Shown piece after piece: positions 1 through 10,185 of a DNA stretch of 49,541 bases. The notes beneath the pieces are model-generated. The model saw only the letters and a program-made list of their open reading frames with translations. It was not told the origin of the DNA and searched no databases. How positions within the stretch are numbered: the first letter of the stretch is position 1; every line of letters begins with the position of its first letter. The stretch covers positions 1 through 49,541 of the forward strand of contig FWWN02000574.1 in assembly GCA_900175165.2 (NCBI GenBank), written 5' to 3'. Made by a program: the position numbers and the translations under genes. Origin of the DNA: Rhizomucor pusillus. Taxonomy: Eukaryota > Mucoromycota > Mucoromycetes > Mucorales > Lichtheimiaceae.

Positions 1-198
1 GGCCCTTCTATCCCTGCAGCCGCCGTAATGCTTGCATGTCATAATCAATATTCCTCTCTCTCTTTTGCTGCTGCAGGTAACCATAGCGACGTTGATCGCC
101 TTCCCAATTGCAACGATGAAGTTTCGAGCATCGTCCATGCTGGGGAATGCCATGCCTAACTGCACATCGTAATTGTTGGTGTCGTTATCAGTGTTCAT
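1..198 (-). CDS. FAR1-like DNA-binding domain protein, N-terminal part (runs off left edge)
   Basis: The minus strand reads open from an ATG at 198 to base 1 (66 codons), so the rest lies outside the window. After an Asn/Asp-rich start comes a segment with AFPSMDDARNFI, then a stretch ending MTCKHYGGCRDRR. An 'F-x-S-x-D-E/D-A-R-x-F-I' motif followed by a Cys-Lys-His-x-Gly-Gly segment is the pattern of the FAR1/FHY3 (WRKY-GCM1 type) DNA-binding domain. That domain is found in Mutator-like transposases and in genes domesticated from them, and is common in Mucorales. No in-frame ATG is seen further upstream before a stop. Whether this is a mobile element or a host gene cannot be told from the fragment. 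Confidence 0.55.
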   Translation of the reverse strand, partial: MNTDNDTNNYDVQLGMAFPSMDDARNFIVAIGKAINVAMVTCSSKRERGILIMTCKHYGGCRDRRA

Positions 199-1005
199 AA
201 TGCTACTGTTTCCGTTATTGTTTTTGCTTTTCTTAGACTATATGTTCGCGTCTAGTCGTGCTTTCCTTCAAGTGTACCTTAGCTTTATTTGACCTGCCCG
301 AGTCCTGTGAATTTGAATTTGAAATCCCGCTTGACCTGCCCTTAGCCCTGCAATCCCCTTTGGATGAGCACCCACATTGGTAGAGTCTTCTTGTACCGAT
401 CCAGCAGGTTGTCCCAATTTTGATCGCCAAACAGTCTTTTTTGGGCAGCGTCCTTCATTGATGTCAGGTCGAGGATGGAATTGAGGCCAAGTCTGATGGT
501 TTTGAGTGTTAAGCAACTCGATTACTCTATATCAAATCTCACTCAATTTACACGATGATGTCTCTCTCTTCAGACGTCAGTTCATAATAATCAGATCGCA
601 ACTTGACAGCTTCTTTCTTGATTGTGGTAGCGACGGACTTGTCCATTTCTCCTACGTACATACCATCCTCTTCTTTTATCTATCACAAGTGCGGTTTAGA
701 AGGGATACGCGCGTTTGACATAACAAGCTAACAGTTGCGGTGCTGACTGGAGCTGGTCCGCCTTTTCTCTTCGGAGCTATGAATGAATACGATCGTTGGC
801 GATCGCCGCGGCGGTGCGCACTAAATTATTTAAGATTCCCTCAAGTTCCTCGCAGACGACTTCATCGGTTTCTGGCAATTCAGTAGGGGGCTCTGTGTTA
901 TCGCTCATGACAGGGAAAAGGTGCGTCGCTATCGCTACGCTATCGGTGCCGCAGTCGCGCTCAAATTTCCAATATGTTGTGAGCTCCCGCAACCTGGCAA
1001 CAGGT
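199..1005. other. Intergenic, no supported gene
   Basis: Open frames here are short. A minus-strand frame at 268-516 is Gln/Ser/Gly-rich and could be upstream or leader sequence of the FAR1-like gene. A 43-codon minus-strand ORF (ATG near 908, stop at 777), rich in Glu/Asp and Thr, could be a small protein or first exon, but nothing supports it. The right part approaches the left end of the mariner-like element. Confidence 0.4.
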
Positions 1006-1064
1006 GCTATGCAGGTCGCATTCGCTTAAAATAGAAGTCGTACTTGCCAAGACATACAAGTCGT
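1006..1064 (+). repeat. Left terminal inverted repeat of mariner-like copy 1
   Basis: Pairs with 2484-2541. The shared core includes TCGCTTAAAATAGAAGTCGT on the left and its complement on the right. Three GTCGC/GTCGT units spaced 22-23 bp are visible. Confidence 0.8.
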
Positions 1065-1127
1065 CTATAAGAATAAAAAGGCGGGCTCGCAAAGCTTGCA
1101 GTAAAATATCTTTATTTCTTCCAAAAA

Positions 1128-2482
1128 ATGTCTCGCTACGAAGACGGAAAAGGCAGCATCGTTGACGAGAGCAGCCACGAGGCAATGGACTTCGAGATCG
1201 ACGAGGAGCAACATGCTTTGGATAATGTAACTTCCCGTATCCAATACCTGAGCAGCAAACCAGAAGAACGTGTTGAAGCATCTGCTAGTACAGAAGTAAG
1301 CTAATTGTTTTTCTTTACTGTATTATTAGATGCGCTAACGAGAAAGACATACAGAAAGGCAAGCTGAAGAAATAAAGAGAAGAGTAGCAAGGCTTCAGAG
1401 CAGCGCCTGCGTGCTACTTACACCAATCAGAACAAGGCAAAGTTCTTAGAAGTAAAGCAAAACAAGGTGATCTCTGCGAGTGCTGCAGCCAAACAGCTTG
1501 GTATCAACGTTCGCGTTGCGCAGAGATGGGCACGAGAATACGAAAAAGATCTGGATGCAGTTTTTGACAAAGGAGAAAGGAGAGGACGGAAGCTATTCTG
1601 CAAGATGAGCACAAGGAATATCTCATCGATTGCTATGACAAGATCCCGGATGTTACGGATGTCGAAGCAACGAACCTGTTGACAGAGCAGTTTGCAGGTC
1701 TCAAGATTACAAAGAGCGCCATCTACGACTTCATGACCAAGGAGTGCAACCTGTCGATCAAACGCGCACACCTTCAGGCAGCCGCAAGAAGCAGTCAGGA
1801 ACAAATCAATCAACGTTGCGCCTGGATTCAACAGTGGGGTAGCACTGACATGAACTATTTGCAAAATTGTGTTTTCTTGGACTAATCAAGCTTCCATATC
1901 AACATGAGACGAGGCATAGCGTGGTCGAAGAAAGGCACCAAGGCTGAAGTCGTCACACCAAACACGCGAGCACAAACCACGTCAGTCCTTGGAGCCATCT
2001 CTGCTGCCGGCATCATCAAGGTCAGTTTCCGGACACCGAAGCCGTCGAAGAAAAGAAAGACTAGGAGCAACAAAACAATCACGACAGGAACTGTCACTGG
2101 GCATTTCCTCAGCTTCATCAAGGCCACCATGGACGAAAGGGACAAGCACGAGCATATGAAAGGATATTATCTTATCATGGATAATGCTCCCATCCATACC
2201 AACAGAGACATCGGCAGGTATATCACCTCTCGTGGATACCGATTTGCCTACTTTCCTCCATACTCGCCTGAGCTCAGCCCCATTGAGCAGTTTTGGTCTG
2301 TTGTGAAGAGCAAAGTCAAGCGTTCCCAGCTTTCCGACCAAGAAACGCTCATGTCGAGGATTGCAGAAGCCTGTGACAGCATGCAGATGAGCGACTTTGT
2401 AGGATTTGCTGGGCACTCTGTACGATGCTTTGGAAAATGCCTGAATAAAGAGCCATTCACTGTGACAAAACTATACTCATGA
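1128..2482 (+). pseudogene. DDE_3 transposase pseudogene (copy 1)
   Basis: Homologous to the second transposase at 26796-28048. Parts in order: N-terminal segment from the ATG at 1128; a probable intron starting GTAAGC near 1296; an HTH region with ASAAAKQLG and RWAREYE (1470-1545); then the DDE catalytic core. Catalytic motifs visible are the first Asp in CVFLD (just before a stop), the second Asp in LIMDNAPIH and the Glu in ELSPIEQFW. The copy is dead: the reading frame shifts at about 1590-1600, and a TAA at 1883-1885 replaces the residue after the first catalytic Asp, where copy 2 has Glu. Two of three catalytic acidic residues therefore lie beyond the stop. Confidence 0.85.
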
Positions 2483-2483
2483 A

Positions 2484-2541
2484 ACGACTTAAATGTCTTG
2501 ATAAGTACGACTTCTATTTTAAGCGAACGCGACTTGCATAG
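2484..2541 (-). repeat. Right terminal inverted repeat of mariner-like copy 1
   Basis: Reverse complement matches 1006-1064. It is followed outward by five further GCGAC-type units to 2634. Confidence 0.8.
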
Positions 2542-2650
2542 CTTGGCAAGTGCGACTTACGGTTTTGGGCTAGTGCGACCTAAATTTCTGAAAACACGAC
2601 CCTGACGCGACTTATGATCACTGGGCAATGCGCCTTATATTTTAGGAAAA

Positions 2651-3454
2651 AGTGTAACTCACAGAAATGGCAGGAAGGCTTAAGCGTGTTAAAAGTACTG
2701 AAAAGATCTCCTACTTCTTCTTAAAGTAAACATCAATAAAACGAGAGCTTTGTCGATGCAATACACACGTCTGTGTTGAAATGCTGTAATTATGCCAGGA
2801 TGGGTGATGATGAAAACACAAACGCACTTACGCTTGAAGTTGTACTAATGGCATATATGCCTTTACGGTCCACTTTTATGTTCTACTCTTTCCGCATAGA
2901 GAATTAGATTTGACGGTGAGCAAACAGCAACGTGATGTCGAGCCTTCAGCTTATGACAATTGATATGCTGCTTAAAAAGTGTCATGGTGGAGAAAAGTCA
3001 ATGATATCGACAACGGAGAAAGTGCCTCGTTATCAGCACTTTATCTCACGCCTTGCTTCATCGACATTGATCTAGGCGAGCGTATACCTTAATAAACTGG
3101 AACTCGACGACGCTGCGCTTATGTAGTAGCGAAGCGGATGCAAAAGCGCCGGAGGATGGAGGTTTATGAAGGCCAAGCGAGTTTATTCTACAGACTGGGA
3201 TTAGCCATGAGCTTCAGCGAACCAAGCGCAGCGAGCGAAGCGAAGCGAAGCGTAAAAGCGCTTGGAAAAATTAATTGAAGAGACCATCGTTCTTATTGCT
3301 AGAAGATATGCATGCAAGCCATAGGATAAGATACAATAATGGTGAAGTTTGCACAGTAAGCCAGCAGTTGCTTACAGTCCGTGACAGCGGTGTTGCAAAG
3401 TCCGTCCGCTTTTCCTGCAACCTCCTCCACTTTTTTGTCTTCGCAAGACACACT
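2651..3454. other. Intergenic upstream of NAA30, with a GCGAA-type short repeat
   Basis: No coding region seen. A simple tandem run of the hexamer GCGAAG lies at about 3231-3252. The remainder presumably holds the NAA30 promoter. Confidence 0.4.
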
Positions 3455-4082
3455 ATGGCACAATCAAACGACAAATCAGATCCTTCGACAGCCATCACCT
3501 ACGTAGGCTACTCCTCTGAGCTGCAGCTGCCAGCGATTATCAGCTTGATCGAGAATGACCTGTCAGAACCTTACTCTATTTACACCTACCGGTACTTTAT
3601 ACATAACTGGCCTAATCTCTGTTTCCTGGTAACAGGCTCTGTCGGTTTCACACTTTTTCGCACAGTCTGACGACTAGTATATGCAATATAATGTTAGGCG
3701 TTTGATGGAGAAAAGTGTGTGGGCGTAGTAATATGCAAACTAGACAGACACAAAGATCGTTGGAGAGGCTACATTGCTATGCTCGCGGTGGCGAAGGAAT
3801 ATCGAAAACGCGCAATTGGATCCACGTTGGTGCAAATGGCAATACGAGCCATGAAAGAGCAGGATGCAGATGAGGTTCGAATTGATATTATGGTTGATCG
3901 ATACACTCTTACTTACGATGGGTGAACAGGTCGTGCTAGAGACGGAATATACAAACCAAGGTGCACTAAATCTCTATCAACGATTGGGATTTATTCGTGA
4001 CAAACGGCTTTATCGATATTATCTGAACGGTATCGATGCCTTCCGCTTAAAGTTATTCTGCAAAACGATGGTTCACGATTGA
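3455..4082 (+). CDS. NAA30: N-alpha-acetyltransferase 30, NatC catalytic subunit
   Basis: Exons 3455-3628, 3698-3874 and 3930-4082 give a 167-residue GNAT protein. NatC acetylates N-termini such as Met-Leu and Met-Ile as they leave the ribosome, working with NAA35 and NAA38. Recognition rests on segments nearly identical to the family: [17 protein letters not shown] near the N-terminus; [13 protein letters not shown]; the acetyl-CoA-binding Arg-rich loop (here [13 protein letters not shown]); [30 protein letters not shown], and a C-terminal DAFRLKL. Length fits the catalytic core of the family. The start is the ATG immediately before the conserved region. The loop reads RKRAIG where R-x-x-G-x-G/A is usual, so one Gly position carries Ala. 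The second intron begins GTTCGA, a weak donor, but removing it restores the DE-VVLETE junction. The gene converges with APP1. Confidence 0.93.
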
Positions 4083-4298
4083 TCAGTGCTGATCCTCAGC
4101 GCCTGTACATAGCATTTGATTGGAACATTTTATATCTATATCTACATGTACTCCTAAGAGATTCGGAAAAAAAAAAGGAAGAAGAAAGAGATAATAATAG
4201 AAGGGTATCTTCAAGAGAGAGATCGTTATTCACTGTCGGGTGGCCAACATTGCAAGTGCCTTGTTTACAACGGGATCCTAAGAGAGGCAGACCTTGTG

Positions 4299-6281
4299 TT
4301 AGGACAGACTCACGTTGAAGTTTCGGGAATAAGCAGTACTTACTGTTCTCAATTGCGACGCCAAGGTGAACACAGTTAGCAGCCCCGGCGGTAAACCGCG
4401 AGCAATGTTATCCATGCGCTCGTGAAACATATCGAGTTTTGTTTTGAGAGATATGTTTGGATCCATCATCTGTTTCTGGTCTTCCGGGACCTCGACTTCC
4501 TCGATAGCATTCATAACCGAGGATGATGATGACGAGGACGAGGACGAGGACGACGAAGGCGTTGCAGGTCTCCGCAGGTTCATTGATTGCTGCTGCTCGC
4601 GTGACAAGTAGTTTCGTAAAGTATTGTAGTATGAATCAGATCGCGAATTTTCTCGTCTATCGGCCAACTTCGCCCTTTCGCTTGTGACATCGTGTATAAA
4701 GATCTTTATGACTTGATCCGGATACTGCTCATAGATCATTCGGTATCTGAATTATGCAGTTAGCACGCAGCGCGAGGCATCAAAGTATATGTAGACCAAG
4801 AACGTGCTTACATTTCCGGATCTCGCTCTCCAGAATCACCTACGAGCACAAATCTGCGATGTGGGAAATCTTGCAGTATTTGCGTAATGACATCGATTTT
4901 ATGTTGCCCTGGCTTTTTGCGTATCAGATCGCTGGTGTTAACGACTCGTAAATGCATGCTTCCAGCCGGAAAGTTGTTGCCGCGGATAAACTCGCTGAGG
5001 GCAGGGTAAACTTGCCAGGGAGAATTTGAAACGTAATGTACATGTGCTCCTTGTTCGGCCCACGACGAATAGACGGTAGACATTCCAGGAAATTGAGTAG
5101 CAGTGCGGAAAAAGGTGTTTCTAATAATTGCATCGCGACCATCGAGGATACCTGTCACTTTAATGGTGTCATCTATATCCTGTTGTGATTTGATATTATC
5201 TTTGGTAAATATACGTTCAATCTTGAAAAAAAGACCACAACAGTCGACTTACAGAAATGATAGAGATTCCAGTCGGGTCAATCAGATCCACAAAACCGTC
5301 ATGTGGGGAAGCGTCTGCCAAATTGTAAGCTCTAGGTATTTCCCGATTGGCTTCAAAATTTTATAGGCTAGTACCTAACCCATTATCAAATGCTGCATCT
5401 AATCGCAATACACGTCGATGTTTGTCCTGTGTATCCGTCAGCGATGTATCCAGGAGAACCGTATGCTCAAATCGTCCTGTCGGTCCCGAATTAATCCACA
5501 CGGTTTTCAGTGTATTTTCGGGTGGTATAAACCCAATCTGGTCGTGGTGATGAAATAAATGAAACGGGTTGTGATAATGAACATGATGATGATGATGAGA
5601 ATATAGATGCTGATGATGGTTGCTAGGTGATGGAAGCGCTTCTGCAGGTATCAGATCTGTAACATAGACTTGAACATCAATGTCTCGCAATGTTTTACAT
5701 TGGAATTGTCTCGAGGAGCGGGCAAAGTGTTCGCCCTCCGCAGAATCGGCCGTTACACCACCATATGTCCTTATTGCAGCTGGATAATAATAACAATGGA
5801 CCGGGTTACCAGGATACATACTTTACACACATTCCATATCATATTTACCTAAAGCCCATTTCCGTAACCTTCCTGACTCGGTGTTGGCAAAGGTCCAGCC
5901 TGCCAGTTTGATTTTCCACACAGGAGCACCGTTCTCGTCCTCGGCTCGCGTTGCATAAGTCGGAAACAAAAGGCACTGAGGCTTTAGGTTGCCTTGACCT
6001 TCAGGAAGACTCATCGCACTCGTAGATGAGATGGTTCGCTGCCGAGGGATCGCAAATGACTCTTGAGTGCTCGTCGGCAATGCAGAGCGAGAGCTCGTCG
6101 GTGTAGCCATGCCGTCGTCCCAGCGTTGTGCATAATACCTGTTGATCTCTTGACGAAGGACTTGAGTTGTAGAGCGCGCAAAGGAGCGTAAGCGCTCCCT
6201 TCGACTGCCTGGAGGACCGGAGAGAAGCGACGAGTAGGACCTCTGCTGCTGTTGCTGTGGCTCTATGTAGTCAGAGTTCAT
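4299..6281 (-). CDS. APP1: App1-type phosphatidate phosphatase domain protein
   Basis: Exons (complement) 6281-5849, 5779-5375, 5314-5253, 5179-4812 and 4746-4299 give 571 residues. App1 is a Mg2+-dependent phosphatidate phosphatase of the HAD-like DxDxT class at cortical actin and endocytic sites. Exon 4 opens with DIDDTIKVTG, which carries the DxDxT catalytic motif. It is followed by YSSWAEQG, HYVSNSPWQVY (the conserved SNSPW block), PGQHKID and FVLVGDSGERDPEIY, all App1/DUF2183 hallmarks. Upstream is a less conserved region holding an unusual His-rich stretch (about 5610-5545). Downstream is a 13-residue serine run. The N-terminus is Gln/Ser-rich. I chose the ATG at 6281 because it has a purine at -3; an in-frame ATG lies at 6347. 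Exon borders were set by keeping frame through GT-AG introns; the first intron (5848-5780) uses the acceptor that joins in frame. Confidence 0.9.
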
Positions 6282-7048
6282 CTCGACTGCTTCTTGTCCT
6301 CTCCCAAAAAAAGGATATAAAGAGAGACGGAAATGAGCCCGAATCATTGGATTGCATTGTCTACCGGTTCCCCATCCGCCTTCTCCGCCGCGTGATGATG
6401 TTTTAACGCAAACAACCAAAAGTTAGCAAGTATATACAAACTTTTCCATTTTTTACGTCCAAACCATTAATATATATACTGCGTCAGAAGTTCAGCAAAA
6501 GTTTAATTAGTAGATATTGATATTAAAAACCGTGAAAGAGAAACAAAGATCGTAAGATGAATAAGCCGGTGTCGAGGAGCATCTGCATCAGACCTTTTAA
6601 TGGCTTTACAGAATTTCTGTCACATAAGCAATAATCCTCGGGGATATTCTATGATTAGATCGAAGAAGGATTATCAGCTTGTTCTCTCATAGCTACTTGA
6701 TGAATACGATCCTGTAGTCACTGGGACTGCTATCTGTCACGGGTCTTCTCCGAGCGTTCAAAAGACAATGGCTAGCCATTGGAAATACATCAGCAAAGTT
6801 ACGAGCAGGAGAACAAGTTCAAAGATCCGGAAACCGAATAACGCGTTGTTCCGTGAATCCAATGTGCGGTAACGAGACCAGACCTTTGCCATCTCTGTTA
6901 CCGGTAACTAAGAATATGACAACATAGAGCGTGGCAAAGAAAAGGTGACGCGAAGTCGTTTATTTATTTAGTTTACAGAAATGTGTCAACAAGAAGACGA
7001 AAAAGCAATGTAAGACGTGCTCGTTTAGGCAAGAAGGATGATATGTTA
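6282..7048. other. Intergenic, APP1 upstream region
   Basis: No coding region supported. It presumably includes the APP1 promoter and the 3' flank of the next minus-strand gene. Confidence 0.4.
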
Positions 7049-7462
7049 TTACTCGATTGCCGCGTTCTTGTCGCGACTTCTTCTAGCCTTGCGAGCAGCT
7101 CTCTTGGCACCGCCTTGCATTTCGCTGAGGAGTTTCTCGCCCCAGTTGAAGCATTCTTGACAACCGACTTCCTTGTGCGTCATGCAGCCAGGCTTGCCGC
7201 TTGACAGGCGGGTCCACTGATGCGTTACCGAGAACGGCTCGCGGTCGTCTCCCTTCCATTTTCGCTCCAGGACGTCTTCAGAGATCTTTTCATGCAAAAG
7301 GTCCTCGACCGTCATGTTATTCATGCCTCTATTGTCAGTGGGACATTTGCCGCAGACTTCCAGACCATGACGGGTACAGAAAGAGAACCCATTCAGCGTG
7401 ACCATGTCAGAGTCAACGTAGTTGTTTTGGTCATCAGGTTCACCAGAGAATTGGGTGTCCAT
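7049..7462 (-). CDS. Small Cys/His-rich protein, probably zinc-binding, function unknown
   Basis: Single exon, 137 residues, ATG at 7462. The middle carries FCTRHGLEVCGKCPTDNRGMNN, a C-x2-H-x4-C-x2-C-x-x-D pattern that resembles a short fungal zinc-binding module, here described only by its ligands. A second Cys cluster (CMTHKEVGCQECFNWG) lies near residue 100. The C-terminus is basic (KRAARKARRSRDK), which could be a nucleic-acid or nuclear localisation segment. There is no signal peptide or membrane segment. I do not recognise a named family. Confidence 0.75.
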   Translation of the reverse strand: MDTQFSGEPDDQNNYVDSDMVTLNGFSFCTRHGLEVCGKCPTDNRGMNNMTVEDLLHEKISEDVLERKWKGDDREPFSVTHQWTRLSSGKPGCMTHKEVGCQECFNWGEKLLSEMQGGAKRAARKARRSRDKNAAIE

Positions 7463-8361
7463 TTTTGATGGAAAAAGGAATTGAGAGAGAAAAAAGGAAC
7501 AAGGTTAATGGATTGGCAGATGGGAAATCATCGTTTTATAGGTCACGGGCTCCCTCCTGCTTGCCCTTGATGTTTTCTCACACACACCCCCTCTCTCTCA
7601 TATCTTTTTGCTTGCATCTCACACACACGCACGCATACATACATACATAAACACATGTCTGCTGTCAACACGTATTCTGGGTCTAGTCAAAATGGAACAA
7701 ACCGAGGATCCATAGCGAGTGAAGCAAATACAGGTAAAATTCTAAAGTAAAGGTTTAAATCTTTATTCATGCACGCGGTTCCAGTGATTAAAGTGGTGTG
7801 TTTCTTTCCCATAACTGATAACGTTTGTTTAGTTTTGAGCGTGTGAGGTCTGCTGACCACCATACTCTCACACTCTCTTCTATCATCAAATACCATTTTC
7901 TATTCGATGGTTTGTCGGTCCCCACTCATTGCATAAAATCGCGTGATAAACTTTACCGACCCTGTACGCGCTCGCTTGCTTGTCATCCAATTCTCTTGTT
8001 CTTTTTCCTCGAAGGGACCATGGCTGCATCAACTTTGTACCGGCATAAAGTGTCCGCTCCTCATTCGATAATTGCCTTTTGGCTCAAAGATGAACTTCGT
8101 ATCATATATAAATGACTACTGCTCACGAATTCCTATAACAAGCAAAATGTCCAGATAAATCTCAATAACACGCTAGAAAGCCTTCATTGTAAAGATCAAA
8201 GATGTAGAATATACAGACAAGCTGGTAGCTATTGCAAAAAAATCAGTTAGTTCTGTATGTAATTTTATAAAGTGTAGTACTACTCGGACAAACAAAAGAA
8301 ATAAATTAAAAAAGAAAAAGGGCATGAAGATTTGGGAAGTAAGAGATTGTTGCGCGGTATG
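7463..8361. other. Intergenic with CT/CA simple repeats
   Basis: Contains a short pyrimidine-rich tract and CA/CATA microsatellite near 7580-7650. No gene supported. It includes the promoter of the Cys/His protein and the 3' flank of the kinase gene. Confidence 0.4.
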
Positions 8362-10185
8362 TTAGTTCTTTGCAGCGACCTTTCTGCGATTGTTGAGCAA
8401 CGTCGCCTTATTCATGTTTAGTTCGAATGGTTGGTGTTGATGATGACGAGCTTTTCGTGCATGCATGGACGACGGCGCCGCCTGCTGCTGCTGCTGGGTC
8501 TTTTCCTGATATTTGTTTTCTGCAGCCCAAACCAGTGCTTCGCCGTCTTCATCACCGTCGTCCTCTTCAACGACGCCGCTGAGCCCTCGCTTTTTAGCCT
8601 TGTTTTCTTCGCCCATGCGTTGCACAGCGTATGTGATATCGAGTATTTCCTTGATGGAGGCGACGCCCGGCGAGAACACATCCTTTCTACGCGACGGTGT
8701 TTCGAGATCGAGGTTAACTACGGGCGGTGACGGGAATGTCGGGTAGCGACGGTGCTCTTGCTTCTTCTGGGTGACCCACGGATGATTCAGGAACTCATCA
8801 ACCGTGTATCTCTTGTCTGGGTCAACGCAGAGCAAGTGTGTGATCAGATCCTTGGCTGCGTCAGAGATCGGGTCCCACCATGGACTCAAGAAAGTGTATT
8901 GACCGCGGGCGACCTTGTCCGTGAGCGCCTTGATGGATTCATCGTAGAACGGTGGGAAGCCGCAAAGCATCGTGTAAAGCACGCATCCCAAGGCCCACAT
9001 ATCCACGGCCTTGGAGTATTTCTGGTCACGGACGATCTCCGGTGCAGTGTATCCGACGGTACCGCACGGCGTCAAGGTCGAGTTGTCCCAAATGACCTTG
9101 GACAGACCAAAGTCGGCAATCTTGACCTGACCGACACCGCCGCCGCCAATGCCTGGTTGGAAAATACCTTCATCTTCCTTGTCTTCATCAAATATATTGA
9201 CCGGCTTTTTTGAGGGGATGATGGGGATTGGATCAAAAAGGATGTTTTCGGGTTTGATGTCTCTGTAGTCATTGTTATTGTCAGATATCTAACCGTATGT
9301 TGTACTTTTGCCTATTACTCGTAGTTTACCTGTGAACGACACCGCATTCCTCGTGTAAATGCCGTATTCCCTGTGCGACCTGAACAATGACGTGGCGTGC
9401 AAGGTCTTCGCTAAAGTATGTAAGCTTGACAATGCGATGGAACAGCTCACCCCCCCTGCAAAGCTCCATGACCAAAAAGTAGTAATCTTTAGATTCCGAG
9501 AAATGGATCAACTGGACCAGATTCTTATGCCGCGCAGTTTGCATGATTTGCACTTCTTTCAACACGTTTGCTCGCTATTTGGGACATCTTAACAATTACA
9601 ATCCATCATTTTGAAATAGAACGGCGTTATTACCTCGGTTGCACGGGGCTTCTTTTTCATGTTGGGATGCAAGTGTTGCGCTCGTCCGTTCTACAACCTC
9701 GATTCATCAGTTTCAAGACTCGCGATCGATCGAAATATAAATCTGACAAATTACTTCATCCAATTCGTGTTTCCGTACGACTTTGATAGCCACATCCTGG
9801 CCTGTTACTGTATCCTTTGCCTTGTACACGATGGAGAATGCTCCGCTAGAATTACAAGCGTAAGCTTTTCAAGGAGAGGAGGAGTTGCAAGCTTAACAAC
9901 GTACTCTCCCAACTTCTCAATTATTTCAAATCGTTCCAGCCCTGGATACACAGGCAATTGCTGCTTGCGTTGGCGTTCATGCTCGATATACTTTTCTGCG
10001 GCAACTTGTGTGTTCTTTGTCGTTGCCGGCGCTGCAGCAGCTTCCTTTACTTGTCGAGTTGCTGCAGCGTTGCCTTGAGCTGGTGGTGCGGGCGATTGTT
10101 GTTCTTGCTGCAGCTCCTTTTCAACTGTCATTTCCAGAGCTTGAGCCTTCTTCCGTTTGATAAGGCTTTTGACCCGCGCGAACAT
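8362..10185 (-). CDS. Srk1/Rck2-like stress-activated CaMK-type Ser/Thr kinase
   Basis: Exons (complement) 10185-9905, 9845-9755, 9690-9634, 9574-9330 and 9262-8362 give 524 residues. Family members (S. pombe Srk1/Cmk2, yeast Rck2) act downstream of the Hog1/Sty1 MAP kinase. Visible motifs: glycine loop KLGDGAFSIVYKAKD; the catalytic Lys in VAIKVVRK; NVLKEVQIM; HRDIKPENILF, followed by the lineage-typical PIPIIPSKKPVNIFDEDKE insert; GVGQVKIADFGLSKV; activation segment TPCGTVGYTAPEIV; DMWALGCVLYTMLCGFPPFYDE. The C-terminus has poly-Gln and a His-rich tail. The first ATG in the frame is at 10185 and has a weak context. The small third exon (19 codons) uses an acceptor at 9691 that avoids an in-frame TAG just upstream. 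Confidence 0.9.

Larger units (their letters stand above)
1006..2650 (+). mobile_element. Mariner/IS630-like (DDE_3) DNA transposon, decayed, copy 1
   Basis: Bases 1006-1064 and 2484-2541 form terminal inverted repeats: the reverse complement of the right copy matches the left over about 58 bp with a few mismatches. Between them lies a broken transposase. The right side also carries a ladder of the pentamer GCGAC/ACGAC starting at 2484, 2507, 2529, 2552, 2575, 2596, 2607 and 2630. The left side has the inverted form GTCGC/GTCGT at 1015, 1037 and 1060. Spacing is 21-23 bp, with one half step of 11. Multiple transposase sites in long inverted repeats are known for Tc1/mariner elements. The exact outer edges and target duplication could not be fixed; the left side looks shortened. 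Confidence 0.75.

Noticed and set aside
1427..1864. 145-codon minus-strand ORF in transposon copy 1
   Set aside because: Antisense to the transposase; the sense frames show clear family motifs.
3225..3255. GCGAAG tandem run considered as a CRISPR-like or regulatory array
   Set aside because: Units of six bases without spacers: a simple microsatellite.
3870..3885. tRNA B-box-like GGTTCGAATT
   Set aside because: Lies at an exon-intron border of NAA30; no A box or cloverleaf around it.
8752..9213. 153-codon plus-strand ORF
   Set aside because: Antisense to conserved kinase exon 5; no independent features.
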